Of a DNA stretch of 64,000 nt, positions 43,224 through 53,300 are shown piece after piece. The notes under the pieces are model-generated. The model saw only the letters and a list, made by a program, of their open reading frames with translations, was not told where the DNA came from and did no database searches. Location of the stretch: assembly GCF_014395425.1 (NCBI RefSeq), contig NZ_CP060711.1, forward strand, positions 496,001 through 560,000. Reading direction: 5' to 3'. The translations under genes and the position numbers were made by a program. This DNA is from Thermomonas brevis. GTDB lineage: Bacteria; Pseudomonadota; Gammaproteobacteria; Xanthomonadales; Xanthomonadaceae. Each line of letters begins with the position of its first letter. Position 1 is the stretch's first letter.

Positions 43224-46106
43224 ATGACCTCCGCCATGACGCTCGGCCGCTTCGCCCTCGCCTTCGCTCTGCTGGCGGGCACGGCCCACGCCGCAACCCC
43301 GCAGATCCGCGCCGACGGCGACGTCCAGCTCGCCGCCACGCAGCTGGAATGGACGCTGGACGGCCCGTTCGCGCTGCGCCGCATCGAACTGGTGGTGCGC
43401 AATCCGCACGACCGCCCGCTGGAGACGACCGTGCAACTGCCGCTGGCTAGCAACGAACGCCTGCACGGCTATGCCCTGGACGTGGAAGGCGTGCTGCGCG
43501 ACGCCGTGCCGGTCGAGCGGGTCAAGGCGCGCGCGGCCTTCGAGGACACCGTGCGCCAGCGGGTGGACCCCGCGCTGGCGGAGAAGGATGCCGGCAACCG
43601 CTACGGCATCCGCGTGTTTCCGGTGCCGGCCCACGGCGAGCGCCGGCTGCGCGTCGACGTGGCGAGCCTGGCGGCGCGCGAAACCTGCGGCTGGCGCCAT
43701 CGCCTGGACGCCGGCCTGCCGGCGGGTAGCAAAGTGCAGGCCCGCGCCATCGCCACCACCCGCCCGGTGCCGTCAGGCAACGCCGCACCGGCATGGCGCA
43801 AGGCGGCCGGCGGCTACGCCGCGGCGTGGCGGGCCGTCGGCGCGGACGCGGCCGAGGTCTGCCTGGCGGCCCCTCTCGACGATGCGGCCTTCCGCGCCGA
43901 CTTCGACGACGGCCTGCAGATGCACTGGCTGGAGGTGCCAGCGCGGAACCCCGCGTTCTCCCTCGCGACGGTCGCCCCGCCGACGCGCATCGAGTTGGTC
44001 TGGGACGCCTCCTACAGCATGCTGGGCGTGGATCGCGACGCCGAGCTGCAGCTGCTCTCGCGCCACCTGCGCGGCCGCCCGGTCGACGTCACCCTCAGCG
44101 TGCTGCGCGAAACCGTGCAACGCCGGCAGGTCCGCATCACCACGCCGGCCGAGCTGGACCGCTTCATCACCGAGCTGGCGAAGGAGCAGCCGGACGGCGC
44201 CACCGCGCTGGTGGACTGGCGCGCCGATCCGCGGGCCGAACAAATCCTGGTCTTCAGCGACGGCCTGGCGACCTTGCCGGGCGCGGTCGAACCGGCGGCC
44301 CGTGTCCCGGTCTTCGTGATCGCACGACACGTCGCCGATCCGGCGATGGCGCGCCTGCTCACCCGCTCCGGCGGACAGGTGCTGGACCTGGCGATGCTGT
44401 CGCCCGAGCGCGCGCTGCAGGCGCTGCGCACGATGCCCCTCCTGCAAGCCCGGCCGGGCCCGCTGGACAGCGACTGGCACGTCGAGCAGCACGCCGTGAA
44501 CGGCGGCGCGCTGCGCGCCTGCCACGTCGCCACGCATCCCGTCGCCGCGCCCGGCCTGCGGATCGCGCATGCGGCTCCCGGCGGCGCGCGCGTGCGCAAC
44601 CACAGCGCGACAACGGAGCGCCGCTCGCCGCTGGCCGCGTTCTGGTGCGCCACCTGGCAGGCCGAAGACCTCGAAGCCCAGCCCGGACGCAACCGCGCCG
44701 CACTGGCGGCGCTGGGCGAACGCTTCGGCGTCGCCAACCGCGAAACCAGCCTGCTGGTGCTGGAAAGCGACGACGACTACGTCCGCTTCGGCATCCTCCC
44801 GCCGCAGGCCGACGCCGCACTGCGCGACCGCATCCTGCGCCAGCGCGGCGAGGCCGAAACCCGCCGGGCCGCAGCCTGGGCGGAGAACCGCGACGCCATC
44901 CGGCGCGGCTGGCAGGCGCGGCTGGACTGGTGGAACAAGGCCTTCCCCAAGGACGATCCGCGCCCGCGCTGGGCGGAGCAGCGCAAGCGCGAGGAGGCCG
45001 AACGCCTGCGTTCGCGCCGGCTGCAGGAACAGGAAATGCGCGCCATGCCGGCCGGCGCGCCGGCGCCGATGATCGCGGACATGGCCGCCGCCGCTTCCGC
45101 ACCGCCACCGCCCGCTCCCGCGGCGCCCCCGGCCGGCGACGATGCGGCGCCGGCCACCATCGGCATGCAGCTGCAGGCGGTGACCATGGATTCGCCTTAC
45201 GTCGCCGAGCTGCGCACCGCGCAGGCGGCGGACGTCCTTTACGACCGCTACCTCGACTTGCGCACGCGATACGGGCAGAGCCCCGCCTTCCACTTCGACG
45301 TGGCCCAGCGCCTGTTCGAGCTGGACGACGCGGCGCTGGGCTGGCGCGTGCTCAGCAACCTGCTGGAGCTGATGCCGAACGACCCCGCCAGCCTGCGCCT
45401 TGTCGCCTATCGGCTGCAGGAAGCCGGCATGCAGGCGCAGGCGGTGGCGCTGCTGCGGAAGATCCGCGAGCTGGCGCCGGACGAACCGCAGTCCTTCCGC
45501 GACCTCGCGCTCGCGCTGCAAGCGCCGGGCACCTGCAAGGAAGCGCTGGACCTGCTGCAGCACGTCGTGGAAACGCCCTGGTCGCCGCGCTTCGCCGACA
45601 TCGGGGTGATCGCGCTGGCCGAGCGCAACGACCTGCGCACGCGCTGCCCGGCGGGCGCCGCGGCCGACGCCGGCGATCCGCTCGCTCAAGCGCTGTCGGT
45701 GGGCCTGCGGGTGACGCTGCGCTGGGATCTCGACGACACCGACATCGACCTGCACGTGACCGACCCGAACGGCGAGGAGGTCTATTACGGTCATCGCGAG
45801 AGCTACCAGGGCGGCGCCATCTCGCGCGACTTCACCGCCGGCTACGGCCCGGAGGAATTCGTGCTGCGCGATCCCAAGCCCGGCGAATACCGGGTGGCCG
45901 TGCGCTACTTCGGCAGCCGCTTGGCCAAGCTCTCCCGCGGCGCGACGGTCAACATCGCGCTGCAGACCGGTTTCGGCACGCCGGCGATGCGCGAGGCGTC
46001 GATCAGCCTGCGGCTGCTGGAGCAATCCGGCGACGTGGCGGTGGGCCGCTTCGTGGTGCAGCCGGGCGGACGCTTGCAGGTCAGCGGGGACAATGTTTCG
46101 CCATGA
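43224..46106 (+). CDS. Exported VIT/DUF2135 domain protein
   Basis: 960 residues with a signal peptide (MTLGRFALAFALLAGTAHA; start ATG 43224 or 43236). Residues about 25-160 form a VIT domain (FALRRIELVVRNPHDRPLETTVQLPL). A VWA-like region (about 255-400, ELVWDASYSMLGVDRDAE) has DASYS in place of DxSxS, so a metal site is possible. A Pro/Ala-rich linker and TPR-like helices follow. DUF2135 ends the protein (LRWDLDDTDIDLHVTDPNGEEVYYGH). Such proteins are probably surface or periplasmic and may bind partners or metals; the process is unknown. Confidence 0.82.
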   Translation: MTSAMTLGRFALAFALLAGTAHAATPQIRADGDVQLAATQLEWTLDGPFALRRIELVVRNPHDRPLETTVQLPLASNERLHGYALDVEGVLRDAVPVERVKARAAFEDTVRQRVDPALAEKDAGNRYGIRVFPVPAHGERRLRVDVASLAARETCGWRHRLDAGLPAGSKVQARAIATTRPVPSGNAAPAWRKAAGGYAAAWRAVGADAAEVCLAAPLDDAAFRADFDDGLQMHWLEVPARNPAFSLATVAPPTRIELVWDASYSMLGVDRDAELQLLSRHLRGRPVDVTLSVLRETVQRRQVRITTPAELDRFITELAKEQPDGATALVDWRADPRAEQILVFSDGLATLPGAVEPAARVPVFVIARHVADPAMARLLTRSGGQVLDLAMLSPERALQALRTMPLLQARPGPLDSDWHVEQHAVNGGALRACHVATHPVAAPGLRIAHAAPGGARVRNHSATTERRSPLAAFWCATWQAEDLEAQPGRNRAALAALGERFGVANRETSLLVLESDDDYVRFGILPPQADAALRDRILRQRGEAETRRAAAWAENRDAIRRGWQARLDWWNKAFPKDDPRPRWAEQRKREEAERLRSRRLQEQEMRAMPAGAPAPMIADMAAAASAPPPPAPAAPPAGDDAAPATIGMQLQAVTMDSPYVAELRTAQAADVLYDRYLDLRTRYGQSPAFHFDVAQRLFELDDAALGWRVLSNLLELMPNDPASLRLVAYRLQEAGMQAQAVALLRKIRELAPDEPQSFRDLALALQAPGTCKEALDLLQHVVETPWSPRFADIGVIALAERNDLRTRCPAGAAADAGDPLAQALSVGLRVTLRWDLDDTDIDLHVTDPNGEEVYYGHRESYQGGAISRDFTAGYGPEEFVLRDPKPGEYRVAVRYFGSRLAKLSRGATVNIALQTGFGTPAMREASISLRLLEQSGDVAVGRFVVQPGGRLQVSGDNVSP

Positions 46107-46185
46107 GTATGGCCATGCGGAAGTGGGGTCGATGTTGCGAATGCGCCGATCCGTTCAAGACCCACCACCGGCGCTCAAATACCTC

Positions 46186-46228
46186 TTGACAACCATTTCA
46201 TGTAATCCGTAATGTCGATTACATGAAA
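46186..46228 (+). promoter_or_regulatory. Promoter with palindromic operator over the stress operon start
   Basis: TTGACA at 46186-46191 and a weak TAATGT at 46210-46215 (18-bp spacer) form the promoter. A perfect 12-bp inverted repeat TTTCATGTAATC (46196-46207) and GATTACATGAAA (46217-46228), with a 9-bp spacer, covers the spacer, the -10 box and the first codons of the operon. A repressor dimer bound here would block RNA polymerase. The predicted start point (about 46222) is next to the ATG at 46223, and no Shine-Dalgarno is present. Confidence 0.72.
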
Positions 46229-46837
46229 TCCCCGGCCACGCCCCGCCCCTCCACCCTGCACGTGCGCAACTTCCGGGCGCGCATGCGCGAACAGGGCCTG
46301 GTCAAGAAGGACGTCTGGATCCGTCCCGAATACGCGCGGGAACTGCAGCAGATCGAGCAGCGGCTGCGCGAACCCGACACCGGCGCAGCGCCGCAGGCTA
46401 TGCATGCGTGGACGCTGGAAGGCATCCGCCACGCGCTGCTGCAGTCCAGCGCGGTTGGGCTGGGGCTGCTGCAACTGGAGCTGATCGAAGGCGCCGAGCC
46501 CAGCCTGCACCTGGTGATGCGCGAATACGGCGACCTGTCCGTGTTCCTCGCCGTCGGCGGCGAGCTGATCGTGGTGGAGGCCTATCTGTGGCCCGCCTCG
46601 CTGGTGGCCGACGCCGACGCGTTCAACGCCCACGTGCTGCGCACCCGCAAGCTGCTGCCGTTGTCCGGCATTTCGCTGCAGGACGTGGCCGGCGAACCCG
46701 GCTACACCATGTTCGGCGCGCTGGATGCGCATTCCAGTCTGTCCAGCCTGATGTTCGAGATCGAAACACTGGCCGACAACGTGCTCACCGCCGCCGAAGC
46801 CTATGCCGGTTTCCTGAAGGAGACGGGCGATGCCTGA
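46223..46837 (+). CDS. YjfI-like protein (DUF2170)
   Basis: 204 residues. The first 60 residues look like a small DNA-binding or regulatory segment (LHVRNFRARMREQGLVKKDVWIRPEYARELQQIEQRL), similar to short regulators of the antitoxin type. The rest is DUF2170 (LQLELIEGAEPSLHLVMREYGDLSVFLAVGGELIVVEAYLWPASLV and LPLSGISLQDVAGEPGYTMFGAL). In E. coli yjfI precedes a pspA paralogue, as here. The operator overlapping its start could be autoregulated through its N-terminus, by inference. It overlaps the next gene by eight bases. Confidence 0.8.
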   Translation: MKSPATPRPSTLHVRNFRARMREQGLVKKDVWIRPEYARELQQIEQRLREPDTGAAPQAMHAWTLEGIRHALLQSSAVGLGLLQLELIEGAEPSLHLVMREYGDLSVFLAVGGELIVVEAYLWPASLVADADAFNAHVLRTRKLLPLSGISLQDVAGEPGYTMFGALDAHSSLSSLMFEIETLADNVLTAAEAYAGFLKETGDA

Positions 46838-47483
46838 CAGCCTAGTGCACCTGTTCCGGCGTCTCCAGAGCGGCGTGGGCGAACTCGGCGACGCCCTGCT
46901 GGGCGACCGCGCGGAGCGCGCGCTGGATCAGGACATCCGCGCCACCGACGATGCCCTGCGCGAGGCCCGAGCCGACGCGGCGGCGCTGAAGGCGAAGCGG
47001 ATCGGTTCCGAGGACGCCGTACGCCGCGCGCGTGAACAGGCCCGCGAACGCGAGGCAGAGATCGCCGCGCTGCTGGCGCGACGCCGCAAGACCGCCGCGC
47101 GCGAACAGGCGGCGCTGCTGCTGGACATCCGCCACCGTTTGGCCGAACTGGAAGCGCAGGCCGCCGAGGACGCACAGGCCGAAGAGCGGCTGGCGCATCT
47201 GGCGGAACAGCTCGAACACCGGCTGCGCCGGCTGAAGCACCAGCTCGGCACCCTGCGGGCGTCCGTCAGCATCCAGCGCGCGCAGGAAGCGGTGGCAAAA
47301 CGCGGGAACGAACCGCCGCAGCCGGAGCCCGCCCAGGCCGCGCGCAAGCGCGCCGGCGGCACCCGCACCGGCGCATCCACGCATCCCGCCACAGCTGCCG
47401 CGCCGGACGACGACGCCGTGGACGCCCTGCTGCGCGCCCTCGATCCGCACGCCCCCCGCCCCGCCGCCCGGAAGCAGAAATGA
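46830..47483 (+). CDS. PspA/IM30 family protein (YjfJ-like)
   Basis: 217 residues, nearly all alpha-helical coiled coil between about 25 and 155, with an N-terminal amphipathic helix (DSLVHLFRRLQSGVGELGDALLG) as in PspA. The C-terminal 60 residues are Pro/Ala/Arg-rich. PspA proteins polymerise on damaged inner membranes to preserve the proton gradient. The neighbours are the same as in the yjf/yqi-type stress clusters. The start overlaps yjfI and the stop overlaps the next gene as ATGA. Confidence 0.82.
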   Translation: MPDSLVHLFRRLQSGVGELGDALLGDRAERALDQDIRATDDALREARADAAALKAKRIGSEDAVRRAREQAREREAEIAALLARRRKTAAREQAALLLDIRHRLAELEAQAAEDAQAEERLAHLAEQLEHRLRRLKHQLGTLRASVSIQRAQEAVAKRGNEPPQPEPAQAARKRAGGTRTGASTHPATAAAPDDDAVDALLRALDPHAPRPAARKQK

Positions 47484-48142
47484 ACGACTTCCTGCAAACC
47501 ACGCTGACCTTCCCCACCCTGCTTTACAGCATCGTGCTGGCGTTCTGCGTCGCGTACTGGCTGCTGGCCGCCACCGGGCTAGTGGACACCGACGCCGTCG
47601 ATGGCCTGCTGCTGGGCGACGTCCACGCGCATGCGCACGTCCACCACACCGACGCCGGCGACAGCGCGGCCCCCGCCGGCATGCTGGCGCGGCTGGGGCT
47701 GAGCGGCGTGCCGGTCATGCTGGTGCTGACGGTGCTGGCCTTCTTCGGCTGGCTGTGCACCTATTTCGTCCATCTGCTGGTGCTGCGCCACCTGCCGGAC
47801 GGCCTGCGCCTGCTCGCCGGCATCGCCACACTGGCCGGCGCGCTGATCCCCGGCGCGCTCGCCACCTCGCTGCTGCTGCGCCCGGTCAGCCGCCTGATCC
47901 ACCGCCTGCGCCCGCCGCTGCCGCGCTCGATCCTCGGCAGCGCCGGCACGGTGATTTCGCCGCACGTCGATGCGCGCGACGGCCGCGCCGCCTTCGACGA
48001 CGGCGGTGCCGGCCTGATCCTGCAAGTCCGCGCCGCCGACGGCATCCGCTTCGAGCGCGGCGAACGGGTGGTGCTGCTGTCCCACGACGAAGCCGCCAAT
48101 ACCTACGCCGTGATTTCCGAATCCGAGTTCCACCACCGCTGA
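47480..48142 (+). CDS. YqiJ-like membrane protein with OB-fold
   Basis: 220 residues. Three membrane helices (LLYSIVLAFCVAYWLLAATGL, VPVMLVLTVLAFFGWLCTYF, LRLLAGIATLAGALIPGAL) are followed by a soluble beta-barrel domain (GSAGTVISPHVDARDGRAAF through FERGERVVLLSHD) of the NfeD/YqiJ OB type. A His-rich loop (HAHAHVHHTD) between the first two helices may bind metal. YqiJ/NfeD proteins act with flotillins, and the flotillin gene follows 36 bp later with GGAG before its start. Confidence 0.85.
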   Translation: MNDFLQTTLTFPTLLYSIVLAFCVAYWLLAATGLVDTDAVDGLLLGDVHAHAHVHHTDAGDSAAPAGMLARLGLSGVPVMLVLTVLAFFGWLCTYFVHLLVLRHLPDGLRLLAGIATLAGALIPGALATSLLLRPVSRLIHRLRPPLPRSILGSAGTVISPHVDARDGRAAFDDGGAGLILQVRAADGIRFERGERVVLLSHDEAANTYAVISESEFHHR

Positions 48143-48178
48143 TCCCCCGATCCACCGACACGCGCACAAGGAGTCGCC

Positions 48179-50173
48179 ATGTCCCTGTCCCTCATCCTTC
48201 CCTTCCTCATCGGGTTCGGCGTGCTGCTGGCGTTCGCGCTCGGCATCTTCGGCCTGTTCAAGGCGTTCTACCGCAAGGTCGATCAGGGCACCGCGCTGAT
48301 CGTCAACGACATGAGCGCGCAGCCCAAGGTGCATTTCACCGGTGCGCTGATCGTGCCGGTGCTGTACAAGGCCGAGGAAATGCAGATCAGCCTGATCACG
48401 CTGCAGGTGGACAGGCGCGGCAAGGAAGGGCTGATCTGCCGCGACAACATCCGCGCCGACATCTCCGTGGCCTTCTACCTGCGCGTCAACGAAACGCCGG
48501 CCGACGTGCTGCGCGTGGCCAAGGCGGTTGGCGCGGCGCGCGCCTCCGACCAGAACTCGGTGGAGCAGCTGTTCAATTCCAAGTTCTCCGAGGCGCTCAA
48601 GACCGTGGGCAAGCGCTTCGAGTTCAACGACCTGTTCGAGCAGCGCCAGCAGTTCCGCGACGCCATCGTCGAAGTGATCGGCAAGGATCTCAACGGCTAC
48701 GTGCTGGAAGACGTGGCGATCGACTACCTGGAACAGACCCGCAAGTCCGATCTCGATCCCAACAACATCATGGACGCCGAGGGCATCCGCAAGATCACCG
48801 AGCTGACCGCGCGCCAGAACATCAAGACCAACGAGCTGGAGCAGGACGAGCGGCTGGCGATCACCCGCAAGAACACCGAGACCCGCGAGCACATGCTGGA
48901 AATGGAGCGCCAGCAGGCCGAGGCCGAGGCCAAGCAGAAGCGCGAGGTCACTTCGGTGCAGGCGCGCGAGGAGGCCGAGGCACGCAAGGTCATCGAGCAG
49001 CAGCGGCTGATGGCGGAGCAGGCGCGCATCGAGGCCGAGGAGCAGATCAAGATCCGCGAGCAGAACCAGATGCGTGAAGTGCAGGTGGCCGAGCAGAACC
49101 GCCGCCGCGCGGTGACCATCGAGGCCGAGCGCGTGGAGCGCGCCGGCCAGTTGGAGAAGGTCACCACCGACCGCGAGGTGCAGCTGCAGCAGGTCGAGCG
49201 CGACAAGGTGGTCGAGCAGGGCCGCATGGACGTCGCCAACGTGGTGCGCGAACGCACCACCATCGAACAGACCGTGGCCGTGGCCGAGGAGAAGATCAAG
49301 GAAACCCGCGAGGTGTCCGAGGCCGACCGCGCCAAGCAGGTCGCGATCCTCGCCGCCGAGGCCGCTGCGCAGGAGCAGTTGGTCAAGGACGTGAAGTCCG
49401 CCGAAGCCGCCGAGCAGGCCGCCCGCCACCGCTCCAGCGAAATCGCGATGATGGCCGAGGCCGAGCTGGTGGCCGCCGGCAAGCAGGCCGAGGCGAAGAA
49501 GTCGCTGGCCGAAGGCATCCGCGCCGAGAAGGCCGCGCCGGGCCTGGCCGATGCGCACGTGAAGGAAGCGACCGCCAGCGCCATCGAAAAGACCGGCCTG
49601 GCCGAAGCCCGCGTGCTGGAAGCCAAGGCGGAAGCCACCTACAAGCAGGGCAGCGCCAACGCGCGTGCGCTGGCGGAGCGGCTGGAAGCCGAGGCCAGCG
49701 GCCAGGCCAAGATGGGCCAGGCCAAGGCAGATTCCACCATGGCGATGGGCAAGGCCGAGGCCGAATCGACGATGGCGATGGGCAAGGCGGAAGCCGAGTC
49801 CATCGGCGCGAAGATGTCCGCCGAAGCGGAAGGCCTGACCTCGAAGTTCGACGCCATGGGCAAGATGAGCGCCGAGGCGCGCGCGCACGAGGAATACCGC
49901 ATGTCGCTGGAAACCCAGCTGCGCCATGCGCTGGCCGCGATCGAAGCCGGCAAGGAGATCTCGCGCGAGAACGCCGACGTGCTGGCGGAAGCGCTGAAGG
50001 GCGCGAACATCGAACTGATCGGCGGCGACGGCGGCGTGTTCGACGCGTTGACCAAGGGCGTCTCCATCGGCAAGGCGCTGGAAGGCATCGCCTCGCACAG
50101 CCCGCTGCTGCAGCAGGTGGTCGGCAAGCTGGCCGGACTGCCCGCGCCGGCAAAGGAGACCGATCCGGCGTGA
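48179..50173 (+). CDS. Flotillin YqiK
   Basis: 664 residues. An N-terminal membrane helix (LILPFLIGFGVLLAFALGIFGLF) is followed by the SPFH/PHB domain (about 30-215) and a very long Glu/Ala coiled coil (about 230-600). Within the coil is a near-perfect repeat (STMAMGKAEAE twice in a row, about 521-542). The C-terminal GGDGGVFDALTKGVSIGKALEGI is the flotillin assembly tail. Flotillins organise membrane microdomains and recruit partner proteins; here the obvious partners are YqiJ-, PspA- and ATPase-like products. Confidence 0.92.
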   Translation: MSLSLILPFLIGFGVLLAFALGIFGLFKAFYRKVDQGTALIVNDMSAQPKVHFTGALIVPVLYKAEEMQISLITLQVDRRGKEGLICRDNIRADISVAFYLRVNETPADVLRVAKAVGAARASDQNSVEQLFNSKFSEALKTVGKRFEFNDLFEQRQQFRDAIVEVIGKDLNGYVLEDVAIDYLEQTRKSDLDPNNIMDAEGIRKITELTARQNIKTNELEQDERLAITRKNTETREHMLEMERQQAEAEAKQKREVTSVQAREEAEARKVIEQQRLMAEQARIEAEEQIKIREQNQMREVQVAEQNRRRAVTIEAERVERAGQLEKVTTDREVQLQQVERDKVVEQGRMDVANVVRERTTIEQTVAVAEEKIKETREVSEADRAKQVAILAAEAAAQEQLVKDVKSAEAAEQAARHRSSEIAMMAEAELVAAGKQAEAKKSLAEGIRAEKAAPGLADAHVKEATASAIEKTGLAEARVLEAKAEATYKQGSANARALAERLEAEASGQAKMGQAKADSTMAMGKAEAESTMAMGKAEAESIGAKMSAEAEGLTSKFDAMGKMSAEARAHEEYRMSLETQLRHALAAIEAGKEISRENADVLAEALKGANIELIGGDGGVFDALTKGVSIGKALEGIASHSPLLQQVVGKLAGLPAPAKETDPA

Positions 50174-50181
50174 CCCGCCCT

Positions 50182-50333
50182 TCCCTCTCCCCGTCGCAGT
50201 TGGGGAGAGGGTGCCGCAGGCGGGTGAGGGGCAGCGCGCGAAGTGCGCGCACTCTTCTCACCCTCTCCTGCACGCCCCACCCTCGCCCCTCCTCCGCCCT
50301 TCGGGCACCTTCTCCCCGCAAGCGGGGAGAAGG
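50182..50333. repeat. Inverted repeats between flotillin and ATPase genes
   Basis: Two hairpins frame the gap: CCCTCTCCCC/GGGGAGAGGG (50182-50210) and CTTCTCCCCGC-AA-GCGGGGAGAAG (50310-50333), with a CGCGCGAAGTGCGCGC palindrome between them. This is a typical dispersed intergenic repeat. As it lies inside the operon it may lower, but probably does not stop, expression of the downstream genes. Confidence 0.7.
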
Positions 50334-50356
50334 AAACCGCCAGAACGATCAATCCG

Positions 50357-53300
50357 ATGACCGATACCAGCCCGCAGGACACCCGCATCGACCAGGCCGT
50401 CGCCGAAGGCGGTGCCTACGAAGTCCTGCGCAAGCGCCTGCTCGACCAGGGCCAGCGCCTGCAAGGCATCGCCGAAAGCCTGAACGGCCAGCGCCTGCAG
50501 GAGTTCGGCGACTCGAAGATGGAGATCGCCGGCCGCCTGCGCATCCGCAGCGAGCACAACGCGGTGGGCCGCGACATCGTGCAGGTCGGCGACCTGCTGC
50601 TGTTCGGCTACAACGTGTTCCTCGGGCTGAAGTCCACCACCGTGGTGGCGGACGTGTTCAGCCTGTACAAGCTGGTGGACACCGCGGAAGGCTACGACGT
50701 CACCCCGGTGGACATGGCCGGCAGCTTCCTCGGCGACGCCGACTTCCAGCGCGACTTCAACGAGCTGTACAGCTATTACAAGGACGCCCGCCTGCTGCAG
50801 TTGCTGGTCAAGGACAGCAAGCTGCTGGCGGCCTTCCAGGTCGGGCAGAAGTCCACCGACGTGCGCGTGTTCCGCTGGAACATCGCCAGCAGCGGCGAGG
50901 TCGGCTACATCGACACGCGCGGCGAGCGCGACATCGTGCTGCCGCCGCCGTTCGACTTCGAATGGACGCGCGCCACCAAGGACATGGAGGTCAGCGGACG
51001 CTTCCCGCACCTCAACATCCTCGACACCCTGTTCGTCGAAACCACCGGCGGCGACCTCACCCTCAAGGTCGAGAACAACACCGAAACCGGCAGCGGCGTG
51101 TACAGCGAGCCGGTGGAAGACCGCACCCAGTCGCTGGACGATGCGCGCATCGAATACGCGAAAGTCGGCTCGCTGATCCTGCTCAAGGTGCTGCCCTACC
51201 GCGAAACGACGTGGCGCGGACTGGTGTTCAACACCCAGACCCGCAAGGCGACGCGGCTGGACGCCATCGTGCAGGCCTGCATCCAGCTGCCGGAAGACCA
51301 CGGCATCATCTTCCCCGGCGGCTACTACCTGCAGAACGGCGAGCACAAGGCGTTCGACGCCACCGTCGCCGGCATGCAGTACAAGCGCACCATCCGCTCG
51401 CCCAACGGCGAGGACGTGCTGTACGTGTTCTACGAACGCGACACCGGCCAGTCCGCGCTGCTGGTCTACAACATGGTGCAGCGCCGCCTGCAGCCGCCGA
51501 TCCTCGCGCACGGCTACGCGCGGCTGAAGGACGGGCGCATGGTGCTGTTCCACGCCGAGAACGACGACCCCACCCGCGTCCACCAGATGCAGGTATGGAA
51601 CACGCCGTTCGCCTTCGACGAATACGCGGCGGCGCGCCCGCCGAGCACCAGCTTCATGGGCCGGATCGGCAACGCCGAGCTGGTGCGCACGGTGTCAGAC
51701 CTGTTCGACCTGGCCCGCGACATCGGCCGCGAGGAAGTCTCCGCCTCGCGCTACCAGCTGCTGGCGCAGGCCACGCGCCGGCTGTTCGACGTGCACCCGT
51801 GGATCGACGATGCGCATACCGGCGGGCTGACCGCCCTGCTCCACGGGATCGCCGAGACCGGCGAATCGGTGCTGGACGAATTCCAGAAGGTGCTGGACAT
51901 CCGCCGCCAGTCCGAAGCGGCGATGGCGAAGGCGCAGCTCGAACACCGCGGCCTGCTGGGCCGCCTGCAGCCCGAGGCGTGGAGCCAGGCGCAGGACTTC
52001 GTCGATGCGCTCAACGCCATCGCCGCGCAGCGCGGACAGCTGCTGACCATCCGCGACTACCGCTACATCGACACCGCCGCCATCGACGCCATGTCGGCCG
52101 CGCTGGCGCAGGCGCACGAGCGCGTCGGCGTGGCCACCGGCGAGTTCCTCGCCAGTCCGAAGGCGCTGGCCCCGTTCGAGCAGCGCCTCGCCGCGCTGGA
52201 CGAGCAGGCGCAAAAAGCCGCCACCGCAAGCCAGCTCGCGCTCGCGCTGAAGGACATGCAGGCGCAGTCGCACGACCTCGACATGCTGTCCGCGCTGATG
52301 GCCTCGCTGAAGGTGGACGACGCCACCCGCCGCACTGCGGTGGTGGACGCGCTGTCCGGCCTGTACGCGCGCTTGAACCAGACCAAGGCGCGCGCCGACC
52401 AGCGCCGCAAGACGCTCGGTTCCGCCGAAGCGGTGGCGCAGTTCGGCGCGCAGTTCGCGCTGTTCGGGCAATCCGTCACCAGCGCGCTGGGCATCGCCGA
52501 CACGCCGGAAAAAGCCGACGAACAGCTGGCCCGCCTGATGGTGCAGCTGGAAGAGCTGGAGAGCCAGTTCGGCGAACACGAGCAGTTCCTCGGCGACATC
52601 CTCGCCAAGCGCGAGGAACTGCTGGAAGCCTTCGAGGCGCACAAGCAGGCGCTGCTGGACGACCGCCAGCGCAAGGCGCAGGCGCTGCTGGACGCCGCCA
52701 ACCGCATCCTCGAAGGGCTGGGCCGGCGCACCCAGCGCTTCGATTCCGCCGACGAACTCAACGCCTTCTTCGCCGGCGACGCGCTGATCCAGAAGCTGCG
52801 CGAACTGGTCGAACGGCTGCGCGGGCTGAAGGATGCGGTCAAGGCCGACGACATCGAAGCGCGCATCAAGGCCGCGCGCGACCAGGCCGTGCGCGCCCTG
52901 CGCGACCGCAGCGAGCTGTTCGAGGACGGCGGCAACGTCATCAAGCTGGGGCCGCGCCACCGCTTCAGCGTCAACACCCAGCCGCTGGATCTGACCCTGC
53001 TGCCGCGCGGCGACCACCTCGCCCTGCACCTGACCGGCACCGACTACATGGAGCGCGTGGACGATCCCGCGCTGGACGCGCTCAAGCCGTTCTGGCAGGT
53101 GACGCTGGAATCGGAATCGCCCGAGCTGTATCGCGGCGAATATCTCGCCGGACTGATGCTGGACGCGGCGATGCAGCACCGCGACGGCCTCACCCTGCCC
53201 GCCTTGCAACAGCTCGCGCTCGACCCGGACGCGCTGGCGAAAGCGGTGCGCGACTTCGCCGCGCCGCGCTACCGCGACGGCTACGAAAAAGGCATCCACG

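Noticed and set aside
40281..43700. 1139-codon open frame on the minus strand opposite the chemoreceptor gene
   Set aside because: It is a shadow produced by high-GC codon usage; the plus strand encodes a complete chemoreceptor and the minus reading shows only His/Arg/Val-rich low-complexity sequence.
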